NCBI RefSeq assembly: GCF_000374425.1
Contig: NZ_KB894358.1
Location: 5,404 to 69,403 of the forward strand
Reading direction: 5' to 3'
Length of the DNA: 64,000 nucleotides
From: Acinetobacter tjernbergiae DSM 14971 = CIP 107465
GTDB taxonomy: Bacteria; Pseudomonadota; Gammaproteobacteria; Pseudomonadales; Moraxellaceae
How positions within the stretch are numbered: position 1 is the stretch's first letter; each line of letters starts with the position of its first letter. This document shows positions 57,050-64,000 of the stretch, piece by piece. The notes under the pieces were generated by a model, which saw only the letters and a program-made list of their open reading frames with translations, searched no databases and was not told where the DNA came from. Made by a program: the position numbers and the translations under genes.

Positions 57050-59656
57050 TTAATTTCTTGGAATAATACCTAGTTGGCTACTTAAACGTCCACCTGTAAG
57101 TACCATTTCACCAAGCCGAGCGCCTGCACCTGTTGTTGGTGGATACAAATTAATATCTCTTGCTCTAAATACGCCCGCAATTTTATCTGTACCTGTACCT
57201 GTACCATTCGTTCCAGCTGGATTAAATGTTAGTCCAGTATTAAATCCAACCATCCCTTCACCAGAACTATCACGCCCAACAACAATTGCATTATTAAATG
57301 CAAGTTTACCAGTCAAATTATCTAAACCTAGAGTTGAACCATCTACAGGATCACTGATTTGAATCGTATTATTAGAACCAGTTAATTCAAAATCACCTAC
57401 AATATTTAAGCTGTTACCTGTACCATCATTTTTATACTCATTATTCGGAATAAGAGAAAAGTCCATATTTCCCCCCAAGCGTAATTTAAGACCTAAAAGA
57501 ACATCATCCTTCAAAGCAAAATTATTCGTTGGAGCAGAACTACCACTTGCACAGCCAAGTGCATTAATATTCTGAGCACATGTTTTATAAGTAGAACCAG
57601 GTAAATATCCTGCAGCAAGTTCAGCTGACATAACAATAAGCATATCTTTTAAACTCACGTTAAAGCTGCCTTTTTCAACACCAATAGTTCCAGCACCTTT
57701 CAAGAGCATATCAACATTTCGTAATCCCATATAATAATTTGCAGGCTGAATACCATTAGCCGTATTATTATCGTTATCACCACCATCAATAACTAGAATT
57801 GATGTTGTTTTATTACCCTGTGCTATGAAACTACCATTACGGTCAATACCATCTGTACTCATGGCTAAAGAAAAGCCTAGTCGTGGAGTTTGTCCAACAC
57901 CAATAGCTGCTTTATTACCACTCATATCATATGTATAAACAGTAGAAGCATCTATTTTAGTACCATACATTGCCATATTGGCATTTAAATTATAGAACGG
58001 TAGTGCTAATCCCCAAGAGTTTAATTTGTTCGTTGTCGTATTAGAACCATCATGCTCTGTGATTGGCTGATATCCTGAAGCAGGGTTATAAGTTGCGCTA
58101 TTAGTAAAACGTCCCTGACGTGAAATCGCTTGAAACTCTGCACCACGAACTGCAATCAACATGCTATATGGATTTGTATTCCCAGTACCTGTATGAATAT
58201 TTTGAGTATAATCAGCAGCATTTGTTAAATAACTACCACTCGTTCCACCAAAACGGCTCGTCTGAAACATATAATTGGCTGGTAGTACCACTGATTTTGA
58301 ATCAACTAAATTTATATATACATTTCCACTATCAAAAGAACCACGTGTTCCAGATTGAAGACCTGTTAAGTTTCCAAATTCAAACCCATAAGTATTTAAT
58401 CCTGCACCACCGATTTCTAAAGTTGTGGCATTGGTCTTTTCAGCTGCACTAACCGTACCATCCATATTGGTATCCAACATCATATCGGTATCAGTCGTAA
58501 AATCCGCTTTCATACGAAATGCTATGCCTGAATTACCCATAATATTACCACCTAAAGCGGCAGCACCAGCACCATTATTAGATGTTCCCAATATATTGGT
58601 ATTATTAGGATTACCATATTGCCCAACAGCAATTATAGGATTTGGTCGAGTTGCACTTTCTAACCCACGAACCTGTAAAGAACCATTGACCATACGACCA
58701 CTAGCGCCTACGCGAATCAATCCTACCGCTCCAGTAGGACTCTTCGTATCAGAGGTAACTGCATAACGTGTATTATTGTCAGTATTATTAACATTTTTAT
58801 TCATCATAAATTCGAGGTTTAAACCAGCATTTGTCGCCTTATTAGTACCATTCTTATATGATTGAGCCGTAATCGCTGAGCTACCACTATCCTCTACTCT
58901 CGTAAAATCAACATAACCTAAAGTTGAGCTTGGTTTATCTGTCGTTAATGCATTTGCTGTACCAACTGAATTAGTTTGGATTCGTAATCCTTCTTTATCA
59001 TCAACATACATTACCCCCTTACCTAAAAAGTTAAAATTGAGGTTTTTGAGTATGAGTTGATTCAGTTGATTATTAACATCTACCTGTCCAAGATAAAGAT
59101 TAATATTTTTTAAACCTAGAACTAGACTGGATTGACTCGTTTTACTAAATAAGCCATCGCGGGTTTTAAAACTAAGTCCAATCGCTGAGCTTGTTTGAAT
59201 TCCCAAAGTACCTACAGGATCACTACAACGAGCACTTGCTTCAGTATCACAAATCTTAAATGCATCGACAGTAATTAGAGATGGATTACTTGATAATTCT
59301 AAATCTAAACCAGACTTGCCAGCCTCACTACCAATGTTAATTTTATAATCGGTACCTAAAGCCAAGGTTGAAGCATTACTTTGTCTGATCTTAAAACCTT
59401 CGGCTATTGCTCTTAACTTAGTATTGGTTGCTCCATTACTTCCTCGACCGGCATCATCTTCCCAGTAAAATTGTTGAACATCAACGGCATCATAGGTTGT
59501 TGCAATTTGTACACCATCTTGGCCATTCACATTACGTAGAGCACTATCATCTAAACGTTGTAAAGCAAATGCAGAATGACTCGCCAATAACAAGCTTAAG
59601 GCTAACGTTGTCATTGTAAAACAAGTTGTATTGTGATTTTGGTTATTTTTTTTCAT
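57050..59656 (-). CDS. Large secreted DUF6160-like protein with an EF-hand-like loop (868 aa)
   Basis: An 868-aa exported protein. Signal peptide to about residue 33 (SLLLASHSAFA), then LQRLDDSALRNVNGQDGV. Residues 395-406 read DTNMDGTVSAAE, a full 12-residue EF-hand/dockerin-like calcium loop. Further short Cys pairs occur (CDTEASARC, CAQNINALGC). The body is rich in Asn, Gly, Ser and Thr with repeated beta-strand-like units, as in beta-helix or surface-layer proteins. ATG 59656 is used, with AAGGA 8 nt upstream. It follows the 258-aa gene by 38 nt. Confidence 0.82.
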   Translation of the reverse strand: MKKNNQNHNTTCFTMTTLALSLLLASHSAFALQRLDDSALRNVNGQDGVQIATTYDAVDVQQFYWEDDAGRGSNGATNTKLRAIAEGFKIRQSNASTLALGTDYKINIGSEAGKSGLDLELSSNPSLITVDAFKICDTEASARCSDPVGTLGIQTSSAIGLSFKTRDGLFSKTSQSSLVLGLKNINLYLGQVDVNNQLNQLILKNLNFNFLGKGVMYVDDKEGLRIQTNSVGTANALTTDKPSSTLGYVDFTRVEDSGSSAITAQSYKNGTNKATNAGLNLEFMMNKNVNNTDNNTRYAVTSDTKSPTGAVGLIRVGASGRMVNGSLQVRGLESATRPNPIIAVGQYGNPNNTNILGTSNNGAGAAALGGNIMGNSGIAFRMKADFTTDTDMMLDTNMDGTVSAAEKTNATTLEIGGAGLNTYGFEFGNLTGLQSGTRGSFDSGNVYINLVDSKSVVLPANYMFQTSRFGGTSGSYLTNAADYTQNIHTGTGNTNPYSMLIAVRGAEFQAISRQGRFTNSATYNPASGYQPITEHDGSNTTTNKLNSWGLALPFYNLNANMAMYGTKIDASTVYTYDMSGNKAAIGVGQTPRLGFSLAMSTDGIDRNGSFIAQGNKTTSILVIDGGDNDNNTANGIQPANYYMGLRNVDMLLKGAGTIGVEKGSFNVSLKDMLIVMSAELAAGYLPGSTYKTCAQNINALGCASGSSAPTNNFALKDDVLLGLKLRLGGNMDFSLIPNNEYKNDGTGNSLNIVGDFELTGSNNTIQISDPVDGSTLGLDNLTGKLAFNNAIVVGRDSSGEGMVGFNTGLTFNPAGTNGTGTGTDKIAGVFRARDINLYPPTTGAGARLGEMVLTGGRLSSQLGIIPRN

Positions 59657-59694
59657 CACTTAAATCCTTGTGAATCAATAAAGAGTAATGATTA

Positions 59695-60471
59695 TTAGCA
59701 ACGAGGGTGGCTGCCATCACAACCAAACATCATCACCCTTCCTTGCAATGCAAGATTCCCATTCATCTGTACTCCCATAAAACCAGTTTCTCGACCAGTA
59801 TCATAGTTATTCGCTGTTGTCGCTCCACTTGCAACTGTTCCCATAGTCTGAGTTTTAGCCGCATATGTAGAGGTTTTTAAGTAACCATAATCACTTGGAG
59901 TTGTACTTGATTCTTCAATCAAATTCCCACTAGCATCATAATAAGAAAGTACCTTATCTTGTTCGATAGACAAAGCATTAAAACCAAAATTACGGATCTG
60001 AATAGGCTTTGACACATCAAAACTTAATTGAATAGCTGGTTTAATCTTGTCAACACCACTATCATTTTTATAAACAAGATCAACACCATCTAAACCCAGC
60101 TTTTGGATATTAGTGGTTCCTTGAATTCCTTTCATAACTAACCATAATTTTCGACCTTTAGCCGTACTTGAAGGATCACTTGCAGCTTTAGTCCACAAAT
60201 CAGCCGCATCACCTGTATTTTGTTGTACAAAACGCTTATTAAATGAAATTGCTAAGCGACAATATTCCAAATTAGTACAATTAAATGTGGGTGATTTAGT
60301 TGCATCCTGTAAATCAGCATTAGACATTACATTATGGTTTAACGATAACTTTAATGATAAATCTGCACCAGCCTGCCCTTCCACTGCTTGTAAAGCCTGA
60401 TTATCTAAAACTTGTAATTCTGCATGTGAGAAACTTGTTGCAAATAATAGAAATAAAATAGTTTTTTTCAT
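59695..60471 (-). CDS. Small secreted DUF6160-like protein (258 aa)
   Basis: A 258-aa exported protein. Signal peptide about residues 1-17 (MKKTILFLLFATSFSHA), mature motif LQVLDNQALQAVEGQAGA. The C-terminus ends in a short cysteine loop, GCDGSHPRC, at the last residues. It belongs to the same cluster as its neighbours, 14 nt after the 780-aa gene and 38 nt before the 868-aa gene, so one transcript is likely. GGAGT precedes the ATG. Confidence 0.82.
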   Translation of the reverse strand: MKKTILFLLFATSFSHAELQVLDNQALQAVEGQAGADLSLKLSLNHNVMSNADLQDATKSPTFNCTNLEYCRLAISFNKRFVQQNTGDAADLWTKAASDPSSTAKGRKLWLVMKGIQGTTNIQKLGLDGVDLVYKNDSGVDKIKPAIQLSFDVSKPIQIRNFGFNALSIEQDKVLSYYDASGNLIEESSTTPSDYGYLKTSTYAAKTQTMGTVASGATTANNYDTGRETGFMGVQMNGNLALQGRVMMFGCDGSHPRC

Positions 60472-60485
60472 GGCATTACTCCTGT

Positions 60486-62828
60486 TTATAGTCCAGCTGT
60501 TGTTATTTTCATATGCTGAATAAGTAAGCCATCAATTACAGCTGACCCCATATTATTCAGCCCAACATTTGGACTAGACGGCGCTGGATTTGAAGTCCAC
60601 TTCGTACCACTATAATTCGCTCCTGTTCCCTGATTTGCATTCCATGTTGGTAAAGCAGCCCAAGCTGGAATCGTAATTTGACGGGCGGTATTGGTCCCCG
60701 CAGTATAAGCAGTATGTGCGATAGTTGGATTATACCCTGCAGCAATTTCAGCTACATCAAAACTATTAACCGCAATCCAGCCAGCATCGCCACTACCATT
60801 TGAATTTCCACCTGTCATTGCGAAATCAAAACAAGTATTTGCCGTACCAGTACTGTTATTACATCTACTACCATCTGTAGCCCAATCGAAATACGCTCTA
60901 AATGAGGAAAAATTTCGCCAACTACTTGAGTTTATACTGACACCATAAGGATTCGCTGTCTGACCCGTACTATTTAGACCTGTTGCATAAGTCCATCTAT
61001 TTTGTTGGTTAGCCGTTGTACTGGTGGTATTGTTTGTACAATCTGGCGTTCCTGCACCGCCTGCAACACAACCATTTGGCGTATAATAAGTACGAAGACG
61101 GGCCTCTAATTGATAATAATTATTTGTTTTAGCAGCTATATTTGTAGTCCCAGTTGGTATCAGTCCAAATGAAATACCAATCGCATCTTGGGTAGCTGTA
61201 CCCTTAAAGGCTTGGAGAGTCCTGCCACCATCAAGTGACTCGACAGTACCAATACTAAGACTACTATGTGTTGCTAGTTTTTTATTTGCTAAAGCTGTAG
61301 CTGAGTAATCATCGCGAGGAGACCCTCCTTGATAACCGGCTAGCTCACTTGTTCCACATTGATAAACGTTACAGGTCGAACCCAAATAAGTTGCATCTAA
61401 ACCACTGTAATCTGTATAAATTTTCTTATAAATTTCTTCTTTATTTGGAATTCTAGTCACTTCTAGACTGAAATTTTTACCATCTGAACCCAAAATGACA
61501 GGCTGATATAAAGAGCCTAAAACTAAATTAATATTTGGATTGTACATAAACAATCCTTCATTTGGTGAAAAGTTTGGTGCCGTTGTTGCGCCGCTACCAC
61601 TAATTCCTGGACTAGCTAATAAGCCTTGTGCTGTACCCGTAGTACAACCATTTAAATTTCCAGCACCACACTCTTGCGTACTAAATCTGAGAACGCTGTT
61701 GACTGTTGGCATTGTAAAACTCCAAGCGCTAATGGAGTCTGTGGTATTTTTCGTTCTTAATTGGTAAATACGACTATTAAATGACGCATCCGTAGGCTCA
61801 GTACCTGAGTCAACATAATTCAAATCTTGTGTAGAGTAACGTAACGTTGTACTTTCAGTTCGACTCACCGTTGGTCTTGTGATACTCGCTTTTAAACCAC
61901 TTGCATCTCCACTATTGAAACGTAAAATTCCAGACATCCCAAAAGTATTATTATAGAAATAACTTAATCCTGCAGTATCAGTTGCTCCTTTTAGCGTTTG
62001 GAACATTTGCAAATTACTGCCATTAATACTAAAGCCATTCCAAATCGCTTGAAGTCTAAGTCGGTTTGCCCTTTCAGCCTCTTCTGTTCTTGGTGTATGT
62101 GTTGTACTAAACAACTCACCTAATTTAAATTGATCTGCATTTCCCTCTGCTTTACTTTGGTCTCGAATAAAGGCATCAGCCCATAATGCGAGCTTTAAAT
62201 TATAAGCATCAGCTCCACTAGCAGCTGTGGTTGGTAAGGTCGTTTCATACAACGGTGCTTCTAAATTAAGATAAGTAATCTGACAAGATAAATCAGTGCT
62301 CCCAGAGCAATTACTCGCACTAAAATTTGGAACATTTTTAGCAGTTGTTGCTTTAAATATCCATGGATTAGTTGCGGTCCCCCAACTTCGAATTGCAGCA
62401 TTAGCAATACCACTTGTTAACCCGGAATCTAAACGACTATTTGAATTATTATTTGCATTTCTAGAAAGTGCCAAACCATATAAATAAAGATCAGCTTTAC
62501 CCACAGAATGATCAGAAGCATTCACATTGCCGTCTTTATTCGTATCTTGCACAGTCGAAGTCAATCCACCTACAGGTAAATAATGAATATATCCTGTGTC
62601 ATTGATTCGTTTTGTCGGGTCTAAAATATCTGTCTGAGTTTCATTTGCACCTGCACCCCGAAATACAAAATAAGCATCTTGTGGTAATAGTGCAATTCCT
62701 TCACCCGTTGTTTGACTTAAGCCATCATCGGAGAGCTCTTGCAATGCGAAAGCAGGTTGGCTTATACAAAAGCCAATCAAACTCGCTAAAACAGTTTTTT
62801 GAAATGATACCGTACGAACTGTAGTCAT
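60486..62828 (-). CDS. Large secreted DUF6160-like protein with an EF-hand-like loop (780 aa)
   Basis: A 780-aa exported protein. After the signal peptide (VLASLIGFCISQPAFA) comes LQELSDDGLSQTTGEGI, a variant of the cluster motif with GEG for GQDG. Residues 95-106 read DTNKDGNVNASD, a complete EF-hand-like loop. Several Cys pairs are closely spaced (CSGSTDLSC, CGAGNLNGC, CNVYQC). The start ATG at 62828 follows AGGAAGG; an upstream extension to 62861 is rejected. It is the first gene of the 780-258-868 unit, with its promoter in 62829-63031. Confidence 0.82.
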   Translation of the reverse strand: MTTVRTVSFQKTVLASLIGFCISQPAFALQELSDDGLSQTTGEGIALLPQDAYFVFRGAGANETQTDILDPTKRINDTGYIHYLPVGGLTSTVQDTNKDGNVNASDHSVGKADLYLYGLALSRNANNNSNSRLDSGLTSGIANAAIRSWGTATNPWIFKATTAKNVPNFSASNCSGSTDLSCQITYLNLEAPLYETTLPTTAASGADAYNLKLALWADAFIRDQSKAEGNADQFKLGELFSTTHTPRTEEAERANRLRLQAIWNGFSINGSNLQMFQTLKGATDTAGLSYFYNNTFGMSGILRFNSGDASGLKASITRPTVSRTESTTLRYSTQDLNYVDSGTEPTDASFNSRIYQLRTKNTTDSISAWSFTMPTVNSVLRFSTQECGAGNLNGCTTGTAQGLLASPGISGSGATTAPNFSPNEGLFMYNPNINLVLGSLYQPVILGSDGKNFSLEVTRIPNKEEIYKKIYTDYSGLDATYLGSTCNVYQCGTSELAGYQGGSPRDDYSATALANKKLATHSSLSIGTVESLDGGRTLQAFKGTATQDAIGISFGLIPTGTTNIAAKTNNYYQLEARLRTYYTPNGCVAGGAGTPDCTNNTTSTTANQQNRWTYATGLNSTGQTANPYGVSINSSSWRNFSSFRAYFDWATDGSRCNNSTGTANTCFDFAMTGGNSNGSGDAGWIAVNSFDVAEIAAGYNPTIAHTAYTAGTNTARQITIPAWAALPTWNANQGTGANYSGTKWTSNPAPSSPNVGLNNMGSAVIDGLLIQHMKITTAGL

Positions 62829-63031
62829 CTTGACCTTCCTGTTAACGATGCTCCGCACCACATTATTTTTATCCTATATAAGTGATTTAAATCTCTTAAA
62901 TATAGAGAAGTGCTTCCAAGCATCACTTAAATCATAGGTTTGACCTATGTTATCTCACCCCATTATGCCGATTAATTACACAAATGCAAAACAAACTGGC
63001 TAAATGTTACATTTTTCCGATAAATGAAAAT

Positions 63032-63054
63032 AAAAAAAGCAGCCGAAGCTGCTT
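63032..63054 (-). terminator. Terminator after the edge-truncated DUF6160-like gene
   Basis: AAGCAGC (63037-63043), CGAA, GCTGCTT (63048-63054); read leftward it is a TTCG-loop stem followed by seven T. It isolates the 63070 gene from the 780-aa gene. Confidence 0.92.
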
Positions 63055-63069
63055 GTTAAATTTATACCA

Positions 63070-64000
63070 TTAGCAAAACTTTAGTGTGCCATAACAGTTT
63101 GGTGTAAAGTCTTGTTTAGCCAATTGCAAATCGATTAACGTCATACTTGCATGTGCAGCATTAATTAAATCTACAGTTCCTACTGGAATTGCACTCCCCA
63201 ACAAGCAATCTTGCGCAATAATAGAACCACATTGAACTGGATTGGCTGTTAAATAAGCACTTACTTGGGTAAATACATCATTTAATGTTGCTTTCGGAAT
63301 ATCTACTTTAAGTGTTGGATCAATTTTCCCAATATCGATTGGATTTGAGAACTCTAACCACCATCCTTTTTGTGCAACAGATACATTATTTGTCCATTGA
63401 ATATCTTGAGACTGTAAAGACAATGAAGCTGCTGTTCCATTTAAACTTGCTTTGTGAAAAAAGCCTAAATTTTCACTAATTGCAACATCAACAGTTAGAT
63501 TCTTGATCGTTCCCGAAGTGGTTTTATTATTTAAATTAATCAATCCTGCTGCATTTGCACTCAAAGTACCACTTAAGTCAATATCACGAACTAAAGCGGT
63601 TGCAGCTAAAGGTGCAGTACTAATCCGTTTACCTGTAATTACTTGTTGAGGTAGTACTAAATCACCTTTTAGAATATTACTCCCTGTCGCTTTATCACGA
63701 AGATTAAGGTTGTAAGCTGTCGTAGTAAAATCTAAGGGAACAAAAAACACACAACATGCCTTACCTGTAATTGCATTATATCCATCAGATTGATTTAACG
63801 TTCCTCTAGCAGCCTCTCCACTCACTAAACTAGTACCAAAACCATTTACTAATGCAGTACCTGTAGTTGCAGCAACTTCCATATAACCACTCAATGAGTT
63901 AATACCATTCGCATTCGCACTATTCTCAGTACCAAAAGTAATTAAGCCCACTGCTTTCTCAGCACTTAAATTAAGTCCTACAACCTCGCGCGTTGCTGCA
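63070..64000 (-). CDS. DUF6160-like secreted protein, 5' end beyond the window
   Basis: The frame is open from 63070 to the right edge, so the start and any signal peptide lie outside. At least 309 residues are seen. The visible part is beta-rich with Asn/Ser/Thr and many short hydrophobic strands, like the other cluster proteins, and it ends in the loop CYGTLKFC at the very C-terminus. It is probably a member of the same group, but the defining N-terminal motif is not visible. Confidence 0.7.
   Translation of the reverse strand, partial: AATREVVGLNLSAEKAVGLITFGTENSANANGINSLSGYMEVAATTGTALVNGFGTSLVSGEAARGTLNQSDGYNAITGKACCVFFVPLDFTTTAYNLNLRDKATGSNILKGDLVLPQQVITGKRISTAPLAATALVRDIDLSGTLSANAAGLINLNNKTTSGTIKNLTVDVAISENLGFFHKASLNGTAASLSLQSQDIQWTNNVSVAQKGWWLEFSNPIDIGKIDPTLKVDIPKATLNDVFTQVSAYLTANPVQCGSIIAQDCLLGSAIPVGTVDLINAAHASMTLIDLQLAKQDFTPNCYGTLKFC

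Overview
The window is AT-rich chromosomal DNA from a gammaproteobacterium that is almost certainly an Acinetobacter species. The evidence is gene order and protein character: tandem tRNA-Gln next to prs-rplY-pth, gntR-smc-zipA-ligA, ffh beside a CcsA-like membrane protein, a BirA without its DNA-binding domain, and the sequence of BioC, BioF and BioH. The species cannot be fixed from the sequence alone. I see no prophage, insertion sequence, integron, CRISPR array or replication origin. About 80% of the window is housekeeping.

Layout, left to right. 1-2850: three identical tRNA-Gln genes, then prs, rplY, pth and panD. 3025-6241: a cyclic-nucleotide-domain patatin and a leftward pair of unknown genes. 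6427-8921: FMN riboswitch with ribB, a gph-like phosphatase and thiD. 8979-10903: a GST plus short-chain dehydrogenase unit divergent from a TetR regulator, with a clear operator. 11066-14552: yceD, rpmF, fabD, fabG, acpP and a second ACP, transcribed leftward and lacking plsX and fabH. 14648-19375: epmC, yciO, a GNAT enzyme, scpA, scpB and rluB. 19438-28972: a leftward Yej-type oligopeptide import operon with two tandem substrate-binding proteins and an exported M3 oligopeptidase. 29122-35409: a secreted unknown, bioA-bioF-bioC-bioD, bioH and a DUF6176-like gene, interrupted by two intergenic hairpin clusters. 35546-39712: an exported peroxiredoxin, a bacterioferritin lacking its haem ligand, an epimerase-like reductase, and an alpha/beta hydrolase divergent from a TetR gene. 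39745-47018: ligA, zipA, smc and gntR. 47352-55851: a conservon-like GTPase with an unknown partner, a TauE/SafE protein, birA, coaX, an RBBP9-like protein with a displaced nucleophile, ffh, a CcsA-like protein, an S1-like orphan and dusC. 55893-64000: five secreted proteins with a shared N-terminal motif (DUF6160-like), all on the minus strand, the last cut by the window edge.

Functional links. BioH, BioC, BioF, BioA and BioD make dethiobiotin from malonyl-ACP, and BirA attaches biotin; bioB is not here. The fab cluster and the two ACPs supply the carrier and extender chemistry. The Yej-like importer with its own peptidase looks like a peptide capture and processing unit. The least explained parts are the DUF6160-like cluster, with EF-hand-like loops and short cysteine loops, and the GTPase pair at 47352-48890. 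Palindromic elements of similar style appear in frame inside smc and bioC, and related hairpin clusters lie in two intergenic gaps.
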